In this document: positions 29,379-38,334 of the stretch, in pieces
How positions within the stretch are numbered: position 1 is the stretch's first letter
Layout: each line of letters starts with the position of its first letter
Assembly: GCF_003574675.1 (NCBI RefSeq)
Contig: NZ_QOAZ01000030.1
Location: forward strand, 1 to 41,320
Direction: 5' to 3'
DNA: 41,320 bases
Origin: Azohydromonas sediminis
Lineage (GTDB): Bacteria > Pseudomonadota > Gammaproteobacteria > Burkholderiales > Burkholderiaceae_C
Made by a program: the position numbers and the translations under genes
Notes under the pieces: generated by a model
Told to the model about the DNA's origin: nothing
The model's input: the letters and a program-made list of their open reading frames with translations, nothing else
Database searches by the model: none

Positions 29379-29413
29379 CTGTGGATCCATCCAGTGACTG
29401 TATTTTTATCCAT
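29379..29413. promoter_or_regulatory. Two tandem LexA (SOS) box candidates
   Basis: CTGT-GGATCCAT-CCAG (29379-29394) matches the CTGT-N8-ACAG consensus at 7 of 8 defined bases. CTGT-ATTTTTAT-CCAT (29398-29413) has one perfect half, a typical AT-rich centre and a poorer second half. Centres are 19 bases apart, close to the tandem arrangement in front of E. coli lexA. They lie 31 and 50 bases upstream of the preferred lexA start and may also affect the divergent asparaginase. Confidence 0.65.
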
Positions 29414-29424
29414 GTGTCGCCCCG

Positions 29425-30366
29425 ATGCCAAGTGATGCCGCAAAAGTCGTGATCCTGGGCACCGGCGGCACGATCGCCGGCACCGCCGCGAGTGCCGACG
29501 AGGCGGTGGGCTACCAGGCCGCGCAGCTGGGCGTCGAGCGGCTGGTCGCCGCGGTGCCGCCGCTGGCCGGGCTCGCGCTCGAGTGCGAGCAGGTCGCGCA
29601 GCTCAACAGCAAGGACATGACGCACGCCGTGTGGCAGCGCCTCGCGCAGCGCTGCGCGCACCACCTCGCGCGCGACGACGTCGCCGGCGTCGTCGTCACG
29701 CACGGCACCGACACGCTCGAAGAGACGGCGTACTTCCTGCACCGCGTGCTTGCGCCGGCCAAGCCGCTGGTGCTGACGGCGGCGATGCGCCCGGCCACGT
29801 CGATGCAGGCCGACGGGCCGCAGAACCTGCTCGACGCGGTCACCGTTGCGCGCCACGGCGCCGCGCTCGGCTGGCGCGGCGTCATGGCCGTGCTGGCCGC
29901 CACGGTGCACGCGGCGGTCGACGTGCGCAAGGTGCACGGCTGGCGCCTCGACGCCTTTGACAGCGGCGATGCCGGCCCGGTCGGCGCCGTCGTCGCCGGC
30001 GCGCTGCAGCGCTTGCGCGACGTGCCGACCTGTGCGCCGGTGGGGCTGGGCGCGATCGCACGCGACGTCGGCCAGTGGCCGCGCGTGGAAGTCGTCGCGA
30101 GCCACGCCGGGGCATCGGGGCGCGTCGTCGACGCACTGGTGGCCGACGGCGTCGACGGCCTCGTCGTCGCCGCGACCGGCTTCGGCGACGTGCACGCCGA
30201 GGTGCTCGCCGCGCTCGAGCGCGCACGCGCGCGCGGCGTCGCGGTGGCGATCGCGACGCGCTGCGCCTACGGGCCGGTGATCGACGCCGCGACGCGCGCC
30301 GTCGACGCGCGCACGCCGTGGCAGATGCGCATCGACCTGCTGCTCGAGCGGTTGCGCGCCGGCTGA
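29425..30366 (+). CDS. Asparaginase family protein
   Basis: A 313-residue L-asparaginase/glutaminase-family amidohydrolase, probably converting asparagine to aspartate and ammonia. The first active-site motif is ILGTGGTIAG (nucleophilic Thr) and the second VVVTHGTDTLEETAYF; SKDMTHAVW and TAAMRPATSMQADGPQNLLD also fit. No signal peptide, so it is cytoplasmic. The leader to ATG 29425 has no strong ribosome binding site and shares the short region with lexA. It ends 33 bases from the convergent ABC-F gene. Confidence 0.9.
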   Translation: MPSDAAKVVILGTGGTIAGTAASADEAVGYQAAQLGVERLVAAVPPLAGLALECEQVAQLNSKDMTHAVWQRLAQRCAHHLARDDVAGVVVTHGTDTLEETAYFLHRVLAPAKPLVLTAAMRPATSMQADGPQNLLDAVTVARHGAALGWRGVMAVLAATVHAAVDVRKVHGWRLDAFDSGDAGPVGAVVAGALQRLRDVPTCAPVGLGAIARDVGQWPRVEVVASHAGASGRVVDALVADGVDGLVVAATGFGDVHAEVLAALERARARGVAVAIATRCAYGPVIDAATRAVDARTPWQMRIDLLLERLRAG

Positions 30367-30399
30367 GTGCCGCGCCGTGCGCGCGCCCGGGCGGACGGG

Positions 30400-32367
30400 T
30401 CAGCCGCCGGCCGTGATTTGCTCGAGCTCGGCGCCGACCTCGAGCCAGCGCTCCTCGAGCATCGCGACCTCGGCGGCGACGTGGTTCAGCCGGCGGCCGA
30501 GCTCGGCGATGTCGGCCGCGGCGACGCCGGGCTGCGACAGCGCCGCCTCGACCTCGGCACGCTCGCGCGCGAGCACTGCGAGGCGCTGGTCGATGCGCTC
30601 GAGCTCGATGCGCAGCGGCCGCGTGCGTTCGGCGAGTTTCGCGCGCGCCTGCGCCTGCGCCTTGCGGTCGTCGCGGCGGCTCGCAGGCGCGGGCGCGGGG
30701 GCACGGGCCGCCGCGACGGCGGCGGGCACCGGCGCCGATGCCGGTGCCGGTGTCGCCGGCGCGACGCCGCCGCGCAGCAGTGCGCGCGAGCGCTCGAGCA
30801 GCCAGCGCTGGTAGTCGTCGAGGTCGCCGTCGAACGGCTGCACCGTGCCGTCGGCGACGAGCCAGAACTCGTCGCACACCTCGCGCAGCAGCGCGCGGTC
30901 GTGGCTGACCAGCATCACGGTGCCGTCGAACTCGTTGAGCGCGATGCTCAGCGCCTCGCGCATCTGCAGGTCGAGGTGGTTCGTCGGCTCGTCGAGCAGC
31001 AGCAGGTTGGGACGCTGCCAGACGATGGTGGCCAGCACCAGGCGCGCCTTCTCGCCGCCCGACAGCGTGCCCACCGGCTGGTGCACCATCTCGCCGCCGA
31101 ACTGGAACTGGCCGAGGAAGTTGCGCAGGTCCTGCTCGCGCGCCTGCGGAGAGACCTCACGCGCGAGCCGCACCATCTGCTGCAGCGGCGTGTCGTCGGC
31201 GTGCAGCAGGTCCATCTCCTGCTGCGCGAAGTAGCCGATCGCCAGCCCCTTGCCCTCGGTGATCGTGCCCGCCAGCGGCGGCAGCACGCGCGCGATCGTC
31301 TTCACGAGCGTCGACTTGCCCTGGCCGTTGGCGCCGAGGATGCCGATGCGCTGGCCGGCGAGCACGGTGCGCTCGACGCCCTTCACGATGACCGTTGAGC
31401 CGTAGCCGCAGGCCACGCCCTTCAGCGCGAGCATCGGGTTCGGCAGGTTCGCCGGCTCGCGGAACTCGAACGCGAAGTCGCTCGCGGTCAGCACCGGCGC
31501 GAGCCGCTCCATGCGCGCCAGCGCCTTGACGCGGCTCTGCGCCTGGCGCGCCTTCGTCGCCTTGGCCTTGAAGCGGTCGATGAAGCGCTGCAGGTGCGCG
31601 ATGCGCTCCTGCTGCTTCGCGTACGCCGCCTGCTGCTGCGCGATGCGCTCGGCGCGCATCTCCTCGAACGCGGTGTAGTTGCCGCCGTAGCGGGTCAGTT
31701 CGGCGTGGTCCAAGTGCACGGTGACGGTCGTCACGGCGTCGAGGAACTCGCGGTCGTGGCTGATCACGACGAGCGTGCCGGCGAAGCGCTGCAGCCAGCT
31801 CTCCAGCCACACGAGCGCGTCGAGGTCGAGGTGGTTCGTCGGCTCGTCGAGCAGCAGCAGGTCGGCCGGGCACATCAGCGCGCGCGCGAGCTGCAGCCGC
31901 ATGCGCCAGCCGCCCGAAAAACTGTTGACCGGCGCGTCGAGCTCGGCCGGTTTGAAGCCGAGCCCCAGCAGCAGCGCCTGCGCGCGCGCGCGGGCGTCGA
32001 AGGCACCGGCTTCCTCGAGCGCGAGGTGCGCCTGCGCGATCGCGTGGCCGTCGTCGGCGGCCTCGGCGGCGGCGAGCTGCTGCTGCGCCTGCACGAGCGG
32101 CAGGTCGCCGGCGAGCACGAAGTCGGTCGCGCCGTCGTCCGTGTCGGGCATCTGCTGCGCGACTTCGCCGAGGCGCCACTTCGGCGGGATCTCGCACTCG
32201 CCGGCGTCGGCGTGCAGCCGGCCGGCCAGCAGCGCGAACAGGCTCGACTTGCCGGCGCCGTTGCGGCCGACCAGCGCGACCTTCTCGCCCGGGTTGATCA
32301 CGAGGTTCGCGCGCTCGAGCACGACCTTGGTGCCGCGGCGCAGGGTGAGGTTGCGCAGGGTGATCAC
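30400..32367 (-). CDS. ABC-F family ATPase (YheS/Uup type)
   Basis: A 655-residue soluble protein with two ABC domains and no membrane segments. Domain 1 has Walker A GRNGAGKSS, signature FSGGWRMRL and LLLDEPTNHLDL. Domain 2 has Walker A GANGQGKST, signature LSGGEKARL and LLLDEPTNHLDL. The inter-domain P-site-tRNA-interaction region (coiled-coil, KQQERIAHLQRFIDRFKAKA) and a C-terminal coiled coil after an Ala/Pro linker match ribosome-associated YheS. The start is GTG 32367. ABC-F proteins act on stalled ribosomes. The sigma-28 promoter of the divergent gene lies between them. Confidence 0.92.
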   Translation of the reverse strand: MITLRNLTLRRGTKVVLERANLVINPGEKVALVGRNGAGKSSLFALLAGRLHADAGECEIPPKWRLGEVAQQMPDTDDGATDFVLAGDLPLVQAQQQLAAAEAADDGHAIAQAHLALEEAGAFDARARAQALLLGLGFKPAELDAPVNSFSGGWRMRLQLARALMCPADLLLLDEPTNHLDLDALVWLESWLQRFAGTLVVISHDREFLDAVTTVTVHLDHAELTRYGGNYTAFEEMRAERIAQQQAAYAKQQERIAHLQRFIDRFKAKATKARQAQSRVKALARMERLAPVLTASDFAFEFREPANLPNPMLALKGVACGYGSTVIVKGVERTVLAGQRIGILGANGQGKSTLVKTIARVLPPLAGTITEGKGLAIGYFAQQEMDLLHADDTPLQQMVRLAREVSPQAREQDLRNFLGQFQFGGEMVHQPVGTLSGGEKARLVLATIVWQRPNLLLLDEPTNHLDLQMREALSIALNEFDGTVMLVSHDRALLREVCDEFWLVADGTVQPFDGDLDDYQRWLLERSRALLRGGVAPATPAPASAPVPAAVAAARAPAPAPASRRDDRKAQAQARAKLAERTRPLRIELERIDQRLAVLARERAEVEAALSQPGVAAADIAELGRRLNHVAAEVAMLEERWLEVGAELEQITAGG

Positions 32368-32406
32368 GGGGCGCGATTGTCGCCGCCTGCACCGCGCCCG
32401 GCGTCC

Positions 32407-32434
32407 TCAAGTCGCCCTCGGGGGATGCCGATAT
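32407..32434 (+). promoter_or_regulatory. Sigma-28 (FliA)-type promoter
   Basis: TCAAGTCG (32407-32414), a 12-base spacer and GCCGATAT (32427-32434). The -10 matches 7 of 8 consensus bases and the -35 the betaproteobacterial TCAAGT form; the spacer is one base longer than ideal. It ends 28 bases before the ATG at 32463 of the EAL-GGDEF gene, about the same distance as in the 1054-1080 case. Confidence 0.55.
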
Positions 32435-32462
32435 CCGCAGTTGGCGTGCAAGGAGGGAGGCG

Positions 32463-34283
32463 ATGGACCCCACGACCTGGTCCGCGGCGACGAAGGATGT
32501 GCGCAGCGTTCGCGAGCTGGTCGAGCGCCGCGCCCTGCTGATGCACTACCAGCCGATCGTGCTCAGCCGCGATGGCAGTGTCTACGGGCACGAGGCGCTG
32601 GTGCGCACGCCACCCGGCTGCCGGTGGCCAGGCCCCGAGGCGCTCTTCCAGGCGGCCCGCGCCGAAGGGGTCACCGAAGCGCTCGAACTCGCCTGTGTGC
32701 GGGCGGCGCTTTCCGGTTGGCTCACGCAGGGCGCGCGCGGGCGTCTGCTGGTCAACCTCAGTGCGGCGGCGCTGCTGGCGGCGCTGGCTGACGGTCAGCT
32801 GCGCCGCATGCTCGACCTGCTGCGTGCGCAGGGCGTGGCCAGCGAGGCGCTGGTCGTGGAGCTGACCGAGCACGAGCACGTGCGCGACGTCGACGCGCTG
32901 GTGGAGGCGACCGAGCAGCTGTGCCGGGCACGCATCGGCGTGGCGCTCGACGACTTCGGCGACGGCCGGTCCAGCCTGAGGCTGTGGTCGCAGATCAAGC
33001 CGGAGATCGTCAAGATCGACCGCTATTTCACGCGCGATGTCGGCTGCAACGGTGACAAGGTGCAGACGTTTCGCGCGCTGCAGCAGCTGGCCGAGACGTT
33101 CGGTGCGCAGCTCGTGGCCGAAGGCGTCGAGACCGCTGCCGAGCTGCGCGTCGTGCGCGACCTGGGCGTGCCGCTGGTGCAGGGGTACTTCCTCGGGCGG
33201 CCGGCAGCGCAGCTGCGCGAGGCGATCGAATGCGAGGCGGCACAGGTGCTCGCCGACCACGCCATCGCCGTGCTGCCGCAGCGTCAGCGCGTGGGCAACC
33301 GCGGCTGGTCGGCGTCACGGCTTCTGATCGACGCCCCGGCGCTGCCCGTGACGGCGACGCACGACGAGGTGTTCGCGGCCTTCGAACGCCGCGCGGACCT
33401 GCCCGCACTGGCGATCGTCGACGCCGACCGGCCCTGCGGACTGCTGGTGCGCAGCGAATTCATCGCGCAGTATGCGCGCCCCTTCTTCAAGGAACTGTAT
33501 GGTCGCCGCCCGGCGATGCTGCACGCGAACACGCATCCGCTGTGCCTGGACGTGCACGCACAGGTCGACGACCTGATTGCGGTGCTGACCTCGGCCGACC
33601 AGCGCTACCTGTCGCAGGGCTTCATCCTGACCGAGGGCGGGCGCTACCGCGGGCTGGGCACCGGCGAGCAACTCGTGCGTGCGGTGACCGAGGCGCGCAT
33701 CGAGGCGGCGCGCCACGCCAACCCGCTGACCTTCCTGCCCGGCAACATCCCGATCACGCAGCACGTCGAACGCCTGCTCGAGCGTGGCGCACCGTTCGCC
33801 GTCGCCTACGCCGACCTGAATCACTTCAAGCCCTACAACGACCACTACGGCTACTGGCGCGGCGACGAGATGATCCGCCTGCTCGCCCAGGTGCTGCTGA
33901 CCCACGTCGAGGCCGACCGCGACTTCGTCGGTCACGTGGGCGGTGACGACTTCGTCGTCGTCTTCCAGAGCGGCGACTGGCAGGCCCGTTGCCGCGCGAT
34001 CGTCGATCAGTTCAACGCCCGGGCGCGCGATTTGTTCGATCCCGACGACCTCGCGGCAGGGGGCATCCGGGCCGAAGACCGCGATGGCGTCGTGCGCTTC
34101 CATCCGTGCACGACGCTGGCGCTCGGGGTGCTTCGGATCGCGCCGGGGCGGTTCCGCGCCGCCGAGGAAGTCGCCAACGCCGCGGCCAAGGCCAAACGCC
34201 ACGCGAAGACCAGCGGGGTCGGCGTTTACGTGTGGGACGCCGATGCGTCGACGAGCGAGCCGCGTTCGAGCAGCAGCACCTGA
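32463..34283 (+). CDS. EAL-CBS-GGDEF cyclic-di-GMP turnover protein
   Basis: A 606-residue cytoplasmic protein. The EAL phosphodiesterase domain (~15-260) keeps its metal and catalytic residues: Glu in YGHEALVR (Glu44), Asn in LLVNLSA, Glu in VELTEHE, DDFGDG, Lys in EIVKIDR and EGVET, QGYFLGRP. A CBS-pair-like linker (~285-410) may sense nucleotides. The GGDEF domain (~425-590) has YADLNHFKPYND and the active-site variant GGDDF at 493-497; no RxxD inhibitory site is seen. Both activities may be functional. Strong ribosome binding site (AAGGAGGGAGG). The promoter suggests co-regulation with motility. Its last 58 bases overlap prmB tail-to-tail. Confidence 0.92.
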   Translation: MDPTTWSAATKDVRSVRELVERRALLMHYQPIVLSRDGSVYGHEALVRTPPGCRWPGPEALFQAARAEGVTEALELACVRAALSGWLTQGARGRLLVNLSAAALLAALADGQLRRMLDLLRAQGVASEALVVELTEHEHVRDVDALVEATEQLCRARIGVALDDFGDGRSSLRLWSQIKPEIVKIDRYFTRDVGCNGDKVQTFRALQQLAETFGAQLVAEGVETAAELRVVRDLGVPLVQGYFLGRPAAQLREAIECEAAQVLADHAIAVLPQRQRVGNRGWSASRLLIDAPALPVTATHDEVFAAFERRADLPALAIVDADRPCGLLVRSEFIAQYARPFFKELYGRRPAMLHANTHPLCLDVHAQVDDLIAVLTSADQRYLSQGFILTEGGRYRGLGTGEQLVRAVTEARIEAARHANPLTFLPGNIPITQHVERLLERGAPFAVAYADLNHFKPYNDHYGYWRGDEMIRLLAQVLLTHVEADRDFVGHVGGDDFVVVFQSGDWQARCRAIVDQFNARARDLFDPDDLAAGGIRAEDRDGVVRFHPCTTLALGVLRIAPGRFRAAEEVANAAAKAKRHAKTSGVGVYVWDADASTSEPRSSSST

Positions 34284-35110
34284 TCGTCGCCGGCGCTGGT
34301 CGGCAGCCACACCGGTTCGAGATGGGGGAACGCGTGCTCGAAGTGCGCGCGCTCGTGCCCGATCTCGAGCACGAGCACGCCGTCGTCGTTCAGGTGCGCC
34401 GGCGCGTCGCGCAGCAGCGTGCGCACGAAGTCCATCCCGTCGGCGCCGCCGGCCAGCGCCAGTGCCGGCTCGGCGCGGTACTCGGGCGGCAGCGCCGCCA
34501 TCGACTGCGCGTTGACGTACGGCGGGTTGCACAGGATCAGGTCGTAGCGCCGGTCGCCGACCGCGGCCAGCCCGTCGCCCTGGAACAGCGTGATGCGGTC
34601 GGCCAGGTGGTGGCGCTCGACGTTGATCCTGGCCACCGCGAGCGCGTCGGCGCTGAGGTCGGCGGCGTCGACGGTGACGTCGGGCCACGCCATCGCGGCC
34701 AGCACCGCGAGGCTGCCGTTGCCGGTGCACAGGTCGAGCACGCGGCGCGTGTGCGCGCTCAGCCACGGGTCGATCGTGCCGTCGGCGATCACTTCGGCGA
34801 TCAGCGAGCGCGGCACGATGACGCGCTCGTCGACGGTGAACGGCACGCCCTGCAGCCAGGCCTCGCCGGTGAGGTAGGCCGCGGGCTTGCGCGTGGCGAT
34901 GCGCTCGTCGATCAGCGCGTCGACGGCGCGCTGTTCGGCGGGCGTCAGCTCGCGCTGCGCGACGCCGTCGAGGTCGTCGAGCGGCAGCCCCAGGCGCCAC
35001 AGCACGAGCCACACGGCCTCGTCCCACGCATTGGTCGTGCCGTGGCCAAAGCAAACGCCCGCCTTTTCGAGGCGGGCGCTGGCGGCGCGCACGGCGTCGA
35101 GCAGCGTCAT
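34226..35110 (-). CDS. prmB: 50S ribosomal protein L3 N(5)-glutamine methyltransferase
   Basis: A 294-residue SAM-dependent methyltransferase modifying a glutamine of ribosomal protein L3. PrmB features are [16 protein letters not shown], motif [14 protein letters not shown], the catalytic NPPY ([12 protein letters not shown]) and [18 protein letters not shown] 35110 overlaps the dapE stop (ATGA). The stop codon TAA (34228-34226) lies inside the convergent EAL-GGDEF reading frame, so the two genes share 58 bases. It is the last gene of the dap operon. Confidence 0.93.
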   Translation of the reverse strand: MTLLDAVRAASARLEKAGVCFGHGTTNAWDEAVWLVLWRLGLPLDDLDGVAQRELTPAEQRAVDALIDERIATRKPAAYLTGEAWLQGVPFTVDERVIVPRSLIAEVIADGTIDPWLSAHTRRVLDLCTGNGSLAVLAAMAWPDVTVDAADLSADALAVARINVERHHLADRITLFQGDGLAAVGDRRYDLILCNPPYVNAQSMAALPPEYRAEPALALAGGADGMDFVRTLLRDAPAHLNDDGVLVLEIGHERAHFEHAFPHLEPVWLPTSAGDDQVLLLERGSLVDASASHT

Positions 35111-36273
35111 GCCAGCAGGCGCTCCAGCGTGCCGCGGTAGATCGCGGCCAGCGTGTCGACGCTCGCGGCTTCGACGTGTTCGTCGATCTTGTGGATGCTC
35201 GCGTTGACGGGGCCGAACTCGACGACCTGCGGGCAGATCCGCGCGATGAAGCGGCCGTCGGAGGTGCCGCCGGTGGTCGACAGCTCGGGCGTCACGCCGG
35301 TGGTGGCGCGGATCGCCGCGGTGAGCGCGTCGCTGAGCGGGCCCGGCGGCGTCAGGAACGGCTCGCCGCCGAGTGTCCAGTCGAGCGCGTACTGCAGCCC
35401 GTGGCGGTCGAGCACGCCGTGCACGCGCTCGCGCAGCTGCTGCGGCGTCGACTCGGTGCTGAAGCGGAAGTTGAAGTCGACGACGACGTCGCCCGGGATC
35501 ACGTTCGTCGCGCCGGTGCCGCCATGCACGTTGCTGACCTGGAACGTCGTCGGCGGGAAGTGGTCGTTGCCGCGGTCCCATTCGATCGCCACCAGCTCGG
35601 CCAGCGCCGGCGCGAGCTGGTGGATCGGGTTGCGCGCGAGCTGCGGGTACGCGACGTGGCCCTGTACGCCGATCACGCGCAGCCGGCCACTGAGCGAGCC
35701 GCGGCGGCCGTTCTTGATCGTGTCGCCGAGCCGTTCGACCGAGGTCGGCTCGCCGACGATGCACGCGTCGAGCCGCTCGCCGCGCTGCTGCAGCCACTCG
35801 ACGAGTCGCACCGTGCCGTCGACCGACGGGCCCTCTTCGTCGCTGGTGATCAGGAACGCGATGCGCCCGGCGTGGTCGGGGTGCGCGGCGACGAAGTCCT
35901 CGACGGCGACGACCATCGCCGCGAGCGAGCTCTTCATGTCGGCGGCGCCGCGCCCGTAGAGCTTGCCGCCGCGGTGCGACGGCGTGAACGGGTCGCTCGT
36001 CCACTGCGCGAGCGGCCCCGGCGGCACGACGTCGGTGTGGCCCGCGAAGGCGAGCGTCGGGCCCGGTCGCGCGCCGCAGCGCACGGCCCACAGGTTCGTG
36101 ACGCGGAAGTCGTCGGGGCCGCGCAGCAGCGTCTCGCACACGAAGCCGGCGGCGCGCAGCCGCTCGCCGATCAGCGTCTGGCAGCCGGCGTCGTCGGGCG
36201 TGACCGACGGGCGCGCGATCAGCGCCTCGGCCAGCCGCAGCGCGGCGTGCGGGTCGCGGGCGGGGTGCGTCAT
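35107..36273 (-). CDS. dapE: Succinyl-diaminopimelate desuccinylase
   Basis: A 388-residue M20-family di-zinc hydrolase producing LL-diaminopimelate and succinate in the succinylase branch of lysine/peptidoglycan synthesis. Visible are [15 protein letters not shown], the metal ligands in [25 protein letters not shown], the catalytic Glu pair [11 protein letters not shown], the metal ligand in [20 protein letters not shown] and the C-terminal [16 protein letters not shown]. Start and stop overlap its neighbours by ATGA on both sides (pilU upstream, prmB downstream). Confidence 0.95.
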   Translation of the reverse strand: MTHPARDPHAALRLAEALIARPSVTPDDAGCQTLIGERLRAAGFVCETLLRGPDDFRVTNLWAVRCGARPGPTLAFAGHTDVVPPGPLAQWTSDPFTPSHRGGKLYGRGAADMKSSLAAMVVAVEDFVAAHPDHAGRIAFLITSDEEGPSVDGTVRLVEWLQQRGERLDACIVGEPTSVERLGDTIKNGRRGSLSGRLRVIGVQGHVAYPQLARNPIHQLAPALAELVAIEWDRGNDHFPPTTFQVSNVHGGTGATNVIPGDVVVDFNFRFSTESTPQQLRERVHGVLDRHGLQYALDWTLGGEPFLTPPGPLSDALTAAIRATTGVTPELSTTGGTSDGRFIARICPQVVEFGPVNASIHKIDEHVEAASVDTLAAIYRGTLERLLA

Positions 36274-37484
36274 CGCCGCTCGGGCGGCAGCGGCGGCAGC
36301 TTCATGCCGGCGATCGAGCGCGGCTCCTCGGGGCGCACGTCGAGCGTGATCTCGGTGAACGACGGCCCGTCGGGCTCGGGGGCGGCGGCCTTCGGTGCCA
36401 CGCGCGAGATCGCGCTGGTGTCGTTCTGCAGCCGCCACATCAGATTGCTCGGCGAGTCGGAGAACGCCAGCCCGTCGTCGCGCGTGATCTTGCCCTTCTC
36501 GATCAGCTTCGCGAGGTCTTCCTCGAAGGTCTGCGAGCCTTCGGCGAGCGACTTCTCCATCGCTTCCTTGACGCCGGCGAGGTCGCCCTGCGCGATCAGC
36601 TCGGAGACGAGCTGCGTGTTGAGCAGCACCTCGACGGCCGGGATGCGGCCGCCGGCCACCGCACGGATCAGCCGCTGCGAAACGATGGCCTTCAGCCCCG
36701 ACGCGAGGTCCGCCAGCAGCGACGGGCGCGCCTCGGGCGGGTAGAACGACAGGATGCGCCCGAGCGCGTGGTAGCTGTTGTTGGCGTGCAGCGTCGCGAG
36801 CACGAGGTGGCCCGACAGCGAGTACGAGATCGCCGAGGTCATCGTCTCGCGGTCGCGGATCTCGCCGATCAGGATCACGTCGGGGGCCTGGCGCAGCGCG
36901 TTCTTCAGCGCCACCTGCAGGCTCTGCGTGTCGCGGCCGACCTCGCGCTGGTTGACGACGCTCTTCTTGTTCGTGAACAGGAACTCGATCGGGTCCTCGA
37001 TCGTCAGGATATGGCCCGTCATCTCCTGGTTGCGCTTCTCGAGCATCGCGGCCAGCGTCGTGCTCTTGCCGGTGCCGGTGGCGCCGACCATCAGGATCAG
37101 GCCGCGCTTCTCGAGCACGAGCTGCGACAGGATCTCGGGCACGCCGAGCGAGTCGAGCGACGGGATCTGGAACGGGATGCAGCGGAACACCGCGGCGATC
37201 GAGCCGCGCTGGCGGAACGCCGACAGCCGGAAGCTGCCGACCTTGGGCAGCCCGATCGCGCAATTGAGCTCGCCGGTGTCGTCGAGCTCCTCGAGCTGGT
37301 GCGGCGTCAGCAGCTCGGCGAGCAGCTGGCGCGGCTGCGACGGCGTCAGCACCTGGTCCGACACCGGCAGGATCTGGCCGGCGATCTTGATCAGGATCGG
37401 CGTGTTGGCCGACAGGTACACGTCCGACGCGTTCTTCTCCGCCATCAGGCGGAGCACGCGTTCCATGTTGCCGGCGCTGCTCAT
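36270..37484 (-). CDS. pilU: Type IV pilus retraction ATPase PilU
   Basis: A 404-residue hexameric AAA-like ATPase of the PilT/PilU family that helps retract type IV pili at the inner membrane. It has the N-terminal ASDVYLS motif, Walker [10 protein letters not shown] (134-142), the Asp box LTIEDPIEF, Walker [10 protein letters not shown] and the His box [13 protein letters not shown]. The C-terminal extension beyond the PilT core (ending PPLPPERR) and the sequence style favour PilU over PilT. It lies in the lysine operon between dapD (28 bases) and dapE (ATGA overlap). No pilT is in the window. Confidence 0.9.
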   Translation of the reverse strand: MSSAGNMERVLRLMAEKNASDVYLSANTPILIKIAGQILPVSDQVLTPSQPRQLLAELLTPHQLEELDDTGELNCAIGLPKVGSFRLSAFRQRGSIAAVFRCIPFQIPSLDSLGVPEILSQLVLEKRGLILMVGATGTGKSTTLAAMLEKRNQEMTGHILTIEDPIEFLFTNKKSVVNQREVGRDTQSLQVALKNALRQAPDVILIGEIRDRETMTSAISYSLSGHLVLATLHANNSYHALGRILSFYPPEARPSLLADLASGLKAIVSQRLIRAVAGGRIPAVEVLLNTQLVSELIAQGDLAGVKEAMEKSLAEGSQTFEEDLAKLIEKGKITRDDGLAFSDSPSNLMWRLQNDTSAISRVAPKAAAPEPDGPSFTEITLDVRPEEPRSIAGMKLPPLPPERR

Positions 37485-37512
37485 GGCGATCCTTTCGCGG
37501 CCGTCGCGCGTC

Positions 37513-38334
37513 TCAGGCGCGCAGCAGCTCGTTGATGCTGGTCTTCGCGCGCGTCTGCGCGTCGACCTTCTTGACGATGACGGCGCAGTACAGGCTGTAC
37601 TTGCCGTCGGCCGACGGCAGCGAGCCGCTGACGACGACGGAGCCCGCCGGCACGCGCCCGTAGATCACCTCGCCGGTGGCGCGGTCGTAGATCTTGGTGC
37701 TCTGGCCGATGTAGACGCCCATCGAGATCACCGAGTTCTCCTCGACGATCACGCCTTCGACGATCTCGCTGCGCGCGCCGATGAAGCAGTTGTCCTCGAT
37801 GATCGTCGGGTTGGCCTGCAGCGGCTCGAGCACGCCGCCGATACCCACGCCGCCTGACAGGTGCACGTTCTTGCCGATCTGCGCGCACGAGCCGACGGTG
37901 GCCCAGGTGTCGACCATCGTGCCCTCGTCGACGTAGGCGCCGATGTTGACGTAGCTGGGCATCAGCACGACGTTCTTGGCGAGGTAGCTGCCGCGGCGCG
38001 CGACGGCCGGCGGCACGACGCGCACGCCGGCGGCGCGCATCTGCGCCTCGTCGAGGTGCGAGAACTTCGTCGGCACCTTGTCGAAGAAGGCCAGGTCGCC
38101 CGCGTGCATCGCGACGTTGTCGTTGAGGCGAAAGCTCAGCAGCACCGCCTTCTTCAGCCACTGGTTGACGGTCCACCGGCCGACGCCCTGGCGCTCGGCG
38201 ACGCGGCGCCGCCCGGCGTTGAGGTCGGCGATGGCCTGCTCGACGGCCTCGCGCAGCTCGGGCGTCGCGGCGGCGGGCAGGTGGGCGCGCTCGTCCCACG
38301 CGCGGTCGATGACGGACTGGAGGTCTTGGCTCAT
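37513..38334 (-). CDS. dapD: 2,3,4,5-tetrahydropyridine-2,6-dicarboxylate N-succinyltransferase
   Basis: A 273-residue trimeric left-handed beta-helix acyltransferase that transfers succinyl from succinyl-CoA to tetrahydrodipicolinate. The hexapeptide repeats are clear in the middle ([20 protein letters not shown], then [19 protein letters not shown]), and [20 protein letters not shown] follows. The C-terminus [10 protein letters not shown] is conserved. ATG 38334 overlaps the dapC stop (ATGA). It acts between DapA/B products and DapC. Confidence 0.95.
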   Translation of the reverse strand: MSQDLQSVIDRAWDERAHLPAAATPELREAVEQAIADLNAGRRRVAERQGVGRWTVNQWLKKAVLLSFRLNDNVAMHAGDLAFFDKVPTKFSHLDEAQMRAAGVRVVPPAVARRGSYLAKNVVLMPSYVNIGAYVDEGTMVDTWATVGSCAQIGKNVHLSGGVGIGGVLEPLQANPTIIEDNCFIGARSEIVEGVIVEENSVISMGVYIGQSTKIYDRATGEVIYGRVPAGSVVVSGSLPSADGKYSLYCAVIVKKVDAQTRAKTSINELLRA

